Shown in pieces: positions 31,673 to 39,137 of a stretch of DNA of 39,137 nt (its first letter is position 1; each line of letters opens with the position of its first letter). Both the position numbers and the translations under genes were made by a program. This DNA comes from Eubacteriaceae bacterium. GTDB taxonomy: Bacteria; Bacillota; Clostridia; Lachnospirales; Lachnospiraceae. The notes under the pieces are model-generated. The model did no database searches. It saw nothing but the letters and a program-made list of their open reading frames with translations, and was not told the origin of the DNA. The DNA lies in contig CABIYF010000008.1 in the NCBI GenBank assembly GCA_902362875.1, forward strand, positions 72,429 through 111,565. Direction: 5' to 3'.

Positions 31673-33139
31673 CTAATCATCATTTTCTTCCAACATTTTC
31701 CTTAATTCCACCAGATTCTTATGAATCTCCACCTCTAATTCCTCAATATCTTTCAATATTTCCTCTGTTGGTGGATATTCTACTGGAATATACTCGATCT
31801 CTTTATATTTATTGATAGAGAGATCATAGTCATTTTCAACAATTTCTTCTTTTGGCACAAAAAAAGACTGTTCTGTTCGTTTTCTTTCTTCTTCCTTTTC
31901 TAGATTCTGGTATCTCTCAATGATATCTGGAATATCATTTTCCTCGATTTCCTGACGTTTATCATCTAAGGTTCTTCCATCAGCTTTCATATCATAAAAC
32001 CAAACTTTATCCGTACCACCTGCCCCTGTCTTTGTGAACAGTAAGATTGCTGTGGATACTCCTGCATATGGTTTGAAAACTCCAGATGGCATAGAAATCA
32101 CTGCATTTAATTTGTGATTTTCAATTAATTCTTTTCGAATTGCTTTATGTGCACGGCTGCTTCCAAATAATACTCCATCTGGTACGATAACTGCTGCCCT
32201 TCCTCCAATTTTCATGATGCGAAGGAATAAAACAAGGAATAATAATTCTGTTTTCTTTGTTTTTGCAACCTTTAAAAGATCTGCTGATACTCCATCATAA
32301 TCTAAACTTCCTTTAAATGGTGGATTGGCAAGAATTAATGAATACTTTTCTTTGTCTGTATTCATCTCTGACAAGCTGTCCTTATATTCAATATTTGGAT
32401 CATCAACCCCATGAAGCAGCATATTCATTGCACCGATTCGAAGCATCGTTCGGTCCATATCAAATCCATAAAACATCTCATGATTAAAATGTTCTCTTTG
32501 TTCTGCATTCAAGAATAAATCTTGATGATTTTTACGCAAATACTGCTGTGCTGCCATTAAAAATCCTGCTGATCCCATTGCTGGATCGCAGATGATATCA
32601 GATGGTACTGGTTTTACCAGTTCTACCATCATCTGAATGATATGTCTTGGTGTTCGGAATTGCCCGTTCTTTCCTGCACTTTCCAATTTTGACAGCAGGT
32701 ATTCATATAAATCTCCTTTGCTGTCTCCTTCCAGATTTAACCCGTCAATTCCATCGATTACTTTGGTAAGTAACGCTGGTGTTGGAATCTTGAAGATTGC
32801 ATCTCCCATATATTTGCTGTAGGCAGATTCTCCATCTGGATGTAGATTCTTAATAAATGGAAATACTCCATTCATCATCAGATCATAAATCTCATTCGCA
32901 TCTCCCAGATTCTTAAATTTACTCCAACGATACTGCTGACAATCGGCTGGAAAGATTCCTTCATATGGAATTCCTAAAATATTTGCATCTCTTTCTTTTC
33001 TGGTCTCTACTTCATCTAACTGTTTGATAAATAATAGATAGTTAAACTGTTCGATAACTTCCAGTGGATTTGTAATTCCTCCTGTCCAGAAAATCTCCCA
33101 AATTTTATCTACTTTGTTCTTTAATTCACCCGTAATCAT
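31673..33139 (-). CDS. hsdM: Type I restriction-modification DNA methyltransferase
   Basis: A 488-aa N6-adenine methyltransferase. An N-terminal HsdM helical domain (KIWEIFWTGGITNPLEVIEQFNYLLFIK) precedes SAM-binding DPAMGSAGF (185-193) and the catalytic NPPF (272-275). With HsdS it protects host DNA, and it is required by HsdR. It starts 27 bases after the LysR gene with AGAGGAAG as ribosome site; no terminator separates them, so the LysR gene probably leads the transcript. Confidence 0.96.
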   Translation of the reverse strand: MITGELKNKVDKIWEIFWTGGITNPLEVIEQFNYLLFIKQLDEVETRKERDANILGIPYEGIFPADCQQYRWSKFKNLGDANEIYDLMMNGVFPFIKNLHPDGESAYSKYMGDAIFKIPTPALLTKVIDGIDGLNLEGDSKGDLYEYLLSKLESAGKNGQFRTPRHIIQMMVELVKPVPSDIICDPAMGSAGFLMAAQQYLRKNHQDLFLNAEQREHFNHEMFYGFDMDRTMLRIGAMNMLLHGVDDPNIEYKDSLSEMNTDKEKYSLILANPPFKGSLDYDGVSADLLKVAKTKKTELLFLVLFLRIMKIGGRAAVIVPDGVLFGSSRAHKAIRKELIENHKLNAVISMPSGVFKPYAGVSTAILLFTKTGAGGTDKVWFYDMKADGRTLDDKRQEIEENDIPDIIERYQNLEKEEERKRTEQSFFVPKEEIVENDYDLSINKYKEIEYIPVEYPPTEEILKDIEELEVEIHKNLVELRKMLEENDD

Positions 33140-33166
33140 CTTACTTCCTCTTCTTCATTTTCATTT

Positions 33167-34066
33167 TTATTGTGCATGCCGCTTCAAAGCTTCCAGATAA
33201 ATTGCCCCAAGTCTGCTAGGTTTTGTCTTCTTATGTGTCACATAACCAATATGCATCTCGCCTTCTTCTGCAAGCGGAACTGCGATAATATTCTCTCCAT
33301 TTAATTCCTTGTCGATCACACCGCTGCTGATCGTATATCCATTTAATCCGATCAGTAAATTAAACAGCGTTGCCCTGTCTCTCACTCGAATATTCTTTGA
33401 ACGTACTTCTGTACTGAACATCTCTTCGGAATAATAGAAAGAATTATGTTCTCCCTGCTCAAATGACAGATATGGATAATCTTGTAAGTCTTCCATTGTC
33501 ACTTGATCTTTCTGTGCCAGTGGATTCTTGTCACAGATAAAAATATGTGGTTTTGCCACAAATAGTTCTGTGAATTTCAGATCGTTTGCTTTCATGATCT
33601 TCTCTAATACAGATGCGTTAAATTCATTGAGATATAAAATCCCGATCTCGCTTTTCATTCTTGCCACATCATCGATGATCTCATAGGTCTGTGTCTCTCG
33701 CAGACTGAAATCATAATTTTCGCTTCCATATTCTTTGATTAAGTCTACAAATGCATTGACTGCAAAAGAATAATGCTGTGTTGAAATACAAAATTCTTGT
33801 TTTCCACCATTTTTATGTTTATATTTCTCTTCGATCAATGCCGCCTGTTCCAGCACCTGTCTTGCGTATCCGAGGAAAATCTCTCCTTCTCTGGATACAT
33901 GAATTCCTTTGTTGGTGCGGTCAAAGATCGTGATCTGCATTTCTTTTTCCAGTTCCTTTAGGGCTTTGGTAAGACTTGGCTGTGAAACAAAAAGTTCTTC
34001 TGCTGCCTTGCTGATCGTCCCGATCTCTGCAATTGTTACGACATATCTTAGCTGTTGTAATGTCAT
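33167..34066 (-). CDS. LysR-family transcriptional regulator
   Basis: A 299-aa regulator with the N-terminal winged helix MTLQQLRYVVTIAEIGTISKAAEELFVSQPSLTKALKELE and a C-terminal substrate-binding domain from about residue 92. The ligand is unknown. It has a strong promoter (34128-34100) and an AGAAGGAAG ribosome site. Its usual divergent target gene is absent; instead hsdM follows in the same direction. It could control the hsd operon, or the arrangement could be accidental, with its original target lost along with the truncated hydrolase upstream. Confidence 0.93.
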   Translation of the reverse strand: MTLQQLRYVVTIAEIGTISKAAEELFVSQPSLTKALKELEKEMQITIFDRTNKGIHVSREGEIFLGYARQVLEQAALIEEKYKHKNGGKQEFCISTQHYSFAVNAFVDLIKEYGSENYDFSLRETQTYEIIDDVARMKSEIGILYLNEFNASVLEKIMKANDLKFTELFVAKPHIFICDKNPLAQKDQVTMEDLQDYPYLSFEQGEHNSFYYSEEMFSTEVRSKNIRVRDRATLFNLLIGLNGYTISSGVIDKELNGENIIAVPLAEEGEMHIGYVTHKKTKPSRLGAIYLEALKRHAQ

Positions 34067-34099
34067 CTTTTTCTTCCTTCTTTAGTCCTTTTTGTACCA

Positions 34100-34128
34100 A
34101 TTATACAATAGATCATTTTATATGGCAA
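34100..34128 (-). promoter_or_regulatory. Promoter for lysR and probably the hsd operon
   Basis: TTGCCA (34128-34123), a 17-base spacer and TATAAT (34105-34100), 33 bases ahead of the LysR start. Confidence 0.7.
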
Positions 34129-34135
34129 AGACTAG

Positions 34136-34696
34136 CTATTTCATGTATTTTTTGAAAAACTGCTCGATCAGACTTAATGTTGGTTCACACCAAAAGTATG
34201 GATGTCCATGATCTGCACCTTCTACCAGATAGAATGTGGCATCTTTTTCTTCTTCTTTTAACTTCTTATATAACTGAATGCTCTGATTTGGTGCTACCGT
34301 ATCATCTGCTATTCCATGCATCATAAGAACTGGTGGTGATGGAAGTTCTTTTTTTACATAATTCATACATGTGATCTGGTCAGATAATTCTGGATGCTCG
34401 TAGACATTTTTGCTGCCGATTTCTAATCCTTCCGGGCTGTCTGGCTCTCCCTGATTTGGTGTTGTTGGAAAGTCTTCTTTGATTTTTACACAGCTTACAC
34501 CATATAAATCTACAACTGCATTAACTTTGCAAGAATATTCTTTGTATACATCTGTATCCATGCAATTCATATCTGCCGTAAATGCTGTGATAAATGCCGT
34601 ATTTCCACCGCTGGAATCTCCCATCAGGAAGATATTTTCCGGGTCAATCTTAGTTTGTATGTCCTCTAGTGTCATATTTTCTCCATTCCTGATCAT
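34136..34696 (-). pseudogene. Alpha/beta hydrolase fragment lacking its N-terminal part
   Basis: The 186 residues keep the whole catalytic triad of an esterase: nucleophile in MGDSSGGN, acid in HGIADDTV and histidine in GADHGHPYF. The N-terminal third of the fold, with the HGG oxyanion region, is missing. Reading back in the same frame, coding-like residues (WKLQDQPWWMIRNGENM) continue above the ATG until about 34740, inside the end of the preceding gene. That indicates a deletion that fused the remains to a different gene. Product could still be made from ATG at 34696, which overlaps the previous stop, but is unlikely to be active. Confidence 0.7.
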
Positions 34697-35211
34697 CCAC
34701 CAAGGTTGATCCTGTAGTTTCCATGATCTTTTAATAAAAATTGTTTTTGTATAGAATCTTTGTCATATTCTGATTTCTTTCCATGTCCCTCTTCTTTTAA
34801 TTTTACCTTAATTTGCAGATATTGTCTCTTTTTTATTGTTCTTATGTTAATTTTCAAGTCAATATCGCTTTGAAACCAGTCATTTGCTTTAAAATAATTA
34901 ATCTGAATCGTTCCTTTTGATTTCTTATGATTGTCGATCAAAGGAATTCTTGCCTCACATGTTCCATACCCTGCATTCTCTTTATCCAGTTCTAAGTGCT
35001 TCTGCTTTGTGATATAAAATTTATCCATTGTTTTGGTACCTGTCATATAAGCATGATCATAATCTATGCTCATAGTCTTCTGATATTCTTTTGTTGAATG
35101 AATTTTAACTTTTACATATGCAGCATTTCCACGAAAGTATGCAAATACAATCACACAAGCTGCAACAAACAATATACCTATAATACCAACCACTACTTTT
35201 TTATTTTTCAT
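34693..35211 (-). CDS. Membrane-anchored protein of unknown function
   Basis: A 172-aa protein starting MKNKKVVVGIIGILFVAACVIV, a single N-terminal membrane anchor, with the remainder outside the membrane. The domain is rich in Lys, Tyr and beta-type segments (VKVKIHSTKEYQ, IQINYF, DIDLKINIRT) and has one cysteine in YGTCEARI. I recognise no family. The ATG at 35211 is chosen because GGAGGTG is nearby; that ribosome site lies in a perfect hairpin (35221-35250). It is 70 bases behind the ABC permease gene and may serve that exporter. Its last codons overlap remains of the hydrolase gene, so the natural C-terminus may be altered. Confidence 0.6.
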   Translation of the reverse strand: MKNKKVVVGIIGILFVAACVIVFAYFRGNAAYVKVKIHSTKEYQKTMSIDYDHAYMTGTKTMDKFYITKQKHLELDKENAGYGTCEARIPLIDNHKKSKGTIQINYFKANDWFQSDIDLKINIRTIKKRQYLQIKVKLKEEGHGKKSEYDKDSIQKQFLLKDHGNYRINLGG

Positions 35212-35220
35212 CCTAAAACA

Positions 35221-35250
35221 CCTCCATATGAATAGTTTATCATATGGAGG
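35221..35250 (-). promoter_or_regulatory. Hairpin sequestering the ribosome binding site
   Basis: A perfect 10-bp inverted repeat CCTCCATATG/CATATGGAGG with a ten-base loop. On the minus strand the second arm is the Shine-Dalgarno GGAGG of the gene starting at 35211, so the folded message hides its ribosome site. Lack of a U-tract argues against a terminator. Confidence 0.7.
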
Positions 35251-35281
35251 CATCTTAGTTGCATCTTTATACTTATTTATT

Positions 35282-38011
35282 TTATTCGCGGTTCTTCAAT
35301 GCATCGGAAAGTCCGACTTTATAAATTTTTCGCACTAACAGCTTATTAATTACCAGATATGTAATAATAATTCCTGCATAGATCATCGCATATAACTGCC
35401 ATGAAAAACTTAAATTCATACCACAGGCAATATTAGAAACCATCGCTGGATACATCGCATCCATTAATTTCTTAGATAACGGAACACTGATCAACGCTCC
35501 AATTACGATCATATAAAAATTTCCATCGAGATAAAGCTTCTTAATCTCTTTCTTTCGGTATCCAAATACCTTCATTAATGCAATATTTTGTGCCGAACGG
35601 TCGATCATCACTTTGATCATCAGATACATAACAATTCCAAAAATCAAAACAGACAGTCCAACAACCATTCCCATCATCGGTTTCATCATATTGATAAATA
35701 TATCAGAGCTTTCCTCGATATTTTTCTTGCTCGTTGTTGCATACAGTTTTCCAGAATCAATTGATAACTTCTTTTTTGATACAACCATATTATAATAGTC
35801 AGATGATGTCTGGAAAAGATCTCTCATGCTGTCAATATCCATAAATGCATACAAACCAGAAGAATATTGTGTAATATCTGCCACCTGGAATGCATAATCC
35901 ATTTCTTCTTCCTCATCAGACAACACAATAGAATCGCCTTTTTTCAGATCATATTTCTGTGCCATTGCTGATGAGATCACGACTTTATTCTTTGCCTTTG
36001 GAAGGTCTTTATCCTGACTGAAATATGGATTATCATTTTCCATTCCGATCAAAGAAATCTCCAGATCATATCCCCATATTTCTTTATGCAATCCTTTTAC
36101 AAAGCAGGCTTCCCCTCCTTTTGGTACTTTTTTATCTGGGTATTTGTAGGTGTACATATATTTAAACTTGGTATCTTTCTTATTTTCTTTGCTGATATGA
36201 TCACACATTGCATAACAGTCCAGACCAATCATCATGATTAACAATGCAATAAACATCCCAAAAATCACCGTTAATCCGGCTCTTGACTCACGCAATAACT
36301 GTCTGATCCTGAATTTTGTAAGAAATGGCATATCTCCAAGCTTTACTTTTGAAATATGGCTCTTTTTCTGTTCATTCCTTATCATGGAAAGTGCAGGTCT
36401 TGAAAGTTTCTTTCTTATAACAAAGTAGTTTACAATCACCGCAACCAATGGCGGCATAATGACTCCATAAACCAGAAGATAAACAAGAAGTTCCGGAGTT
36501 AACTCTGGTATAGAGAAATAATCGTAGCAATCCTGCATCTGTACTGGAATTCCCATCGGACTGTATCCAATGATTGTTCCAATCAGTCCTGCAATAAATG
36601 TTACGAAGACCGGAATTCTTAGATAACATTTTAAAAGCTGCTTTTTGTTTACTCCCAATGCATATAATGTTCCGATAATGCTGCTTTCTTTCTCGATCCC
36701 ATGAATGACAAAGACTGAAATCACATAGGTAAACAAGATCATGATGATCACACCTGCCACAATTCCCGCAAGTTTATTAATGACCTGATCATCTGCAGCT
36801 GCTCCGATTCTTGTATTATCCGATGCTTTTAAAAACTGAGTCAGATTTGATGTTTCCATATCAAATGCTTTCATCAGTTCTTCTGTGCCTTCTTCTAGTT
36901 TATCCGTACCTTCTTTTAACTTATTGCTTCCATCCGATGCTTTCTTCACACCATTGGTATATGCTTTGATTCCATCTCTGTATGTTTTTAATGCATCCAG
37001 CTGTTCTTTGGCTGATTCTAAGGATAATCTTGTCAATCCATCACTTGATTTTGCGATCAAATCTTTTAGAATACTTGCATAGTTATTTTCTGTCAGAGAT
37101 GTTACTCCAAAGGATGCCAGCTGGCTTTCTGCTGTTTTTAAATATGCCTGAAAGATCTGATCGGCACCTTTTTGTAATGTTTCATTGTTTTCACTTAGTT
37201 TATTTAATCCGTCTGACATCTGGGTGCTTGCATCGGTCAGTTTTTTGATTCCATCTTTGATGTCATCTTTCTTACCTGCAGTTTCTTTCCAGTAATCTTT
37301 AAAATATGGATCATCGACATCATCTGGGTTAAATGTGATCTTCTTTAATTTATTTTTTAACTGTTTCTGGCTCATTGCACCATTTAATCGGTATGCATAG
37401 ATGTATTCTTCAGATTGAATGCTGTTTTCATTGTCTTTTAGATTATCGTAAGCATCCTCTGTCACAAATGCAAGTCCAAACTGTTTGCTGTCTACAGTAC
37501 TATCTGACAACTTTTCATAACATGCATCGTAGTCTGGAACTGATCCGATTCCTGTTACTTTATAGGAATCACCATCGATTGTGATCTTTGATCCTATTTT
37601 TAAGTTGTGTTCTAAAGCATATCGTTTTTCTACAACAACTTCGCTTGCTTTTTTTGCTAGTCGGCCTTGATCCAGATTAATTTTATCGACTTTTTTACGA
37701 TTCTTAAAGATTCTCAGCTTGCTTCCATCTTTTTGTCTAAAGTCAAGATAGAATGTCTCTTCTAATGTAATCCCTTTCTTTGTAAGGTTCTCTTTTTGTT
37801 TTGTCGTTAATGGCACAAACACCTGAAACTGTCCGTCTTCCAGTTTATGTTTCTTAGCCTGCTTTGCAGTTCCGTCAATAATCGTATCCGCTGCTCCGAC
37901 TAAACTGATCACCAGATACATACTGATAATGATCAGAAAAGCAAGCGCAAGATAGCGGAATTTATTTTCTTTTAAATCCCTCCATGCCCTTTTTCTCAAT
38001 ACTTTTTCCAT
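35282..38011 (-). CDS. ABC transporter permease, FtsX-like, with coiled-coil extracellular region
   Basis: A 909-aa membrane protein. Helix 1 is near residues 17-40, followed by a long external domain (about 41-420) with MacB-type beta segments and a coiled coil of repeated LSDGLNKL/LKEGTDKLEEGTEEL units resembling those of YhgE/Pip proteins. FtsX domain 1 (about 420-560) and FtsX domain 2 (about 790-900) carry the remaining helices. Its ATG directly follows the ATPase stop (TAAATG), so the two are coupled. Such exporters act on lipids, peptides or antibiotics at the membrane; the substrate is unknown. Confidence 0.9.
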   Translation of the reverse strand: MEKVLRKRAWRDLKENKFRYLALAFLIIISMYLVISLVGAADTIIDGTAKQAKKHKLEDGQFQVFVPLTTKQKENLTKKGITLEETFYLDFRQKDGSKLRIFKNRKKVDKINLDQGRLAKKASEVVVEKRYALEHNLKIGSKITIDGDSYKVTGIGSVPDYDACYEKLSDSTVDSKQFGLAFVTEDAYDNLKDNENSIQSEEYIYAYRLNGAMSQKQLKNKLKKITFNPDDVDDPYFKDYWKETAGKKDDIKDGIKKLTDASTQMSDGLNKLSENNETLQKGADQIFQAYLKTAESQLASFGVTSLTENNYASILKDLIAKSSDGLTRLSLESAKEQLDALKTYRDGIKAYTNGVKKASDGSNKLKEGTDKLEEGTEELMKAFDMETSNLTQFLKASDNTRIGAAADDQVINKLAGIVAGVIIMILFTYVISVFVIHGIEKESSIIGTLYALGVNKKQLLKCYLRIPVFVTFIAGLIGTIIGYSPMGIPVQMQDCYDYFSIPELTPELLVYLLVYGVIMPPLVAVIVNYFVIRKKLSRPALSMIRNEQKKSHISKVKLGDMPFLTKFRIRQLLRESRAGLTVIFGMFIALLIMMIGLDCYAMCDHISKENKKDTKFKYMYTYKYPDKKVPKGGEACFVKGLHKEIWGYDLEISLIGMENDNPYFSQDKDLPKAKNKVVISSAMAQKYDLKKGDSIVLSDEEEEMDYAFQVADITQYSSGLYAFMDIDSMRDLFQTSSDYYNMVVSKKKLSIDSGKLYATTSKKNIEESSDIFINMMKPMMGMVVGLSVLIFGIVMYLMIKVMIDRSAQNIALMKVFGYRKKEIKKLYLDGNFYMIVIGALISVPLSKKLMDAMYPAMVSNIACGMNLSFSWQLYAMIYAGIIITYLVINKLLVRKIYKVGLSDALKNRE

Positions 38012-38713
38012 TTACAGATCCTCCAGTAATTTGGCAGGTACTCTTGTTTCATTTTCGTATTCTTCACTGATCTGGCCGTCTCTGATAATGATAACTTTAT
38101 GTACCATGTCACGAATTGCGTTATTATGTGTTACGATCAGCATCGTTGTGCCGTATTGCTGGTTGATCTTCTCTAATAAGATCAAGATATCTTTGGATGT
38201 CTTAGAATCGAGTGCTCCTGTCGGTTCATCACAAAGAAGCAGTTTTGGATTCTTGATCAATGCCCTTGCGATTGCACAACGCTGCTGCTGTCCACCCGAT
38301 AATTGTGCTGGAAATTTATCTTGATGTTCTGTCAATCCGAGCGTGTCTAACAATTCATCCATATCTAATGGATCTTCCGTTAAAAACTGACAGATTTCTA
38401 TATTTTCTTTCACCGTAAGATTTGGTGCCAGATTATAAAACTGGAAGATAAATCCTAGATTGGCTCTGCGGTATTCGGAGAGTTCATCGGCATTTAAGCC
38501 TGAGATTTCGTTTCCATCGACTTTAATGGAACCGGAATCCATGGTATCTAATCCTCCGATACAGTTTAGCATTGTAGATTTTCCTGAACCGCTGCTTCCT
38601 TGGATAACACACATCTGTCCTTGTTCGATGTTAGTTGTAATTCCTTGTAATACTTGATTGTAGCTTTCGCCTGATCCGAAGCTTTTTTTCATATCTTTTA
38701 TCTCTAAATACAT
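38012..38713 (-). CDS. ABC transporter ATP-binding protein (MacB/LolD type)
   Basis: A 233-aa ATPase with Walker A GSSGSGKST (39-47), Q-loop FQFYNLAP, signature LSGGQQQR (about 138-145), Walker B LLLCDEPTGALD and the switch histidine in VTHNN. The match is to the LolD/MacB group that works with FtsX-like permeases rather than with classic importers. GAGAGGAAA precedes ATG. Its promoter carries two palindromic operators, so expression is likely induced by a small molecule through a TetR-like repressor that is not encoded here. Confidence 0.95.
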   Translation of the reverse strand: MYLEIKDMKKSFGSGESYNQVLQGITTNIEQGQMCVIQGSSGSGKSTMLNCIGGLDTMDSGSIKVDGNEISGLNADELSEYRRANLGFIFQFYNLAPNLTVKENIEICQFLTEDPLDMDELLDTLGLTEHQDKFPAQLSGGQQQRCAIARALIKNPKLLLCDEPTGALDSKTSKDILILLEKINQQYGTTMLIVTHNNAIRDMVHKVIIIRDGQISEEYENETRVPAKLLEDL

Positions 38714-38737
38714 CTATTATTTCCTCTCATTTTTAAA

Positions 38738-38774
38738 GTTAGTTTTTGCTAACATTTAGTTAGTATCGTCTAAC
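38738..38774. promoter_or_regulatory. Two tandem TetR-like operators
   Basis: Two 16-bp palindromes GTTAG-N6-CTAAC at 38738-38753 (GTTAGTTTTTGCTAAC) and 38759-38774 (GTTAGTATCGTCTAAC), 21 bases (two helical turns) apart, between the -10 box and the ABC ATPase start. Occupancy would block transcription. Confidence 0.78.
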
Positions 38775-38777
38775 ATC

Positions 38778-38806
38778 ATTATAGCAAAAAAGAAAGCTGA
38801 TTTCTA
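38778..38806 (-). promoter_or_regulatory. Promoter of the ABC exporter operon
   Basis: Perfect TATAAT (38783-38778) with a weak -35 TAGAAA (38806-38801) 17 bases away; the operators lie directly downstream. Confidence 0.55.
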
Positions 38807-38820
38807 TATTTGTGCTTTAA

Positions 38821-39137
38821 AAGTTGTAATTTGCGACGGTAGTCTTTGGTTAATGTGACAGAAATAAGATAACAAGAAATATTTATAATATACCGGTGGC
38901 AACACGCATATTTTAAGAACGTTTTTTACAAATCGCTTATCCGCGCCTGTTCCTTTGAAAACTTCCTCGCTGTGAGCCAAAATGCCCACAGCCATGGTCA
39001 AACATTCAACCACAGGGCGCTGCGAATTTGTAAAAAACGTACTTAAAATATGCTAATCGTTGCCACCGGTATATTATAAATATTTCTTGTTATCTTATTT
39101 CTGTCACATAAAGCGAAAGTCTATCGAAATCACTACA
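38821..39137. repeat. Nested palindromic element, copy 2, truncated by the window end
   Basis: Begins with GTTGTAATTTG...GGTAGTCTTT, matching the closing-stem arm of copy 1. Hairpin A follows at 38854-39108: arms 38854-38903 and 39059-39108 pair perfectly over 50 bases, enclosing a 155-base inner part. After a 13-base linker (the same length as in copy 1), TATCGAAATCACTACA starts hairpin B and the window stops. The rest of this 38714-39137 stretch is the ABC promoter region. Confidence 0.85.

Noticed and set aside
38804..39013. 69-residue minus-strand frame in copy 2 of the element
   Set aside because: It reads through hairpin arms and the start of the ABC promoter region; no counterpart frame is kept in copy 1.

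Overview
The window reads as a low-GC Firmicute chromosome, most likely a Lachnospiraceae gut anaerobe (possibly near Anaerostipes). This is inferred from AT-rich intergenic DNA, strong AGGAGG ribosome sites, an iron-dependent alcohol dehydrogenase, a preQ1-I riboswitch and a BFD-like ferredoxin; no rRNA is present to settle it. Most genes lie on the minus strand.

Region 1 (1-5.9 kb): partial cysK, an Rrf2 regulator, a lipoprotein, a divergent NUDIX hydrolase, tRNA-Leu(CAA), a secreted Asn/Asp-rich peptide, a 56-aa BFD-type [2Fe-2S] protein, an AI-2E-family transporter with a TTG start, a likely 6S RNA in front of it, and a DUF5662-like protein. Region 2 (6-20.6 kb): gltD-gltB (glutamate synthase), a MATE transporter, a 777-bp nested palindromic element, an iron alcohol dehydrogenase, the queuosine precursor operon queD-queE-folE-queC under a preQ1-I attenuator, and a fructose PTS IIABC. 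Region 3 (20.7-23.6 kb): an RsmH-type methyltransferase with an N-terminal extension and an AAA/PD-(D/E)XK protein.

Region 4 (23.6-34.1 kb): a type I restriction-modification locus on the minus strand, in the order lysR, hsdM, hsdS, fic, tyrosine recombinase, second hsdS, hsdR. A candidate type I toxin-antitoxin pair sits on the opposite strand between the recombinase and the second hsdS. The two hsdS genes share a 19-bp identical site exactly where their C-terminal tails diverge, which suggests specificity switching by recombination. Region 5 (34.1-39.1 kb): an N-terminally truncated alpha/beta hydrolase, a membrane-anchored protein whose ribosome site lies in a perfect hairpin, and an ABC exporter (ATPase plus FtsX-like permease) behind two tandem GTTAG-N6-CTAAC operators.

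The most unusual feature is a large palindromic element. One complete copy (13756-14532) folds into a closing stem plus three long hairpins. A second copy (38821 to the window end, truncated) has the same layout. The 50-bp outer stem of the first hairpin differs between copies at ten substituted positions, and every change is compensated on the opposite arm. It matches no family I can name, and is either a large structured RNA or a hairpin-type mobile/repeat element.
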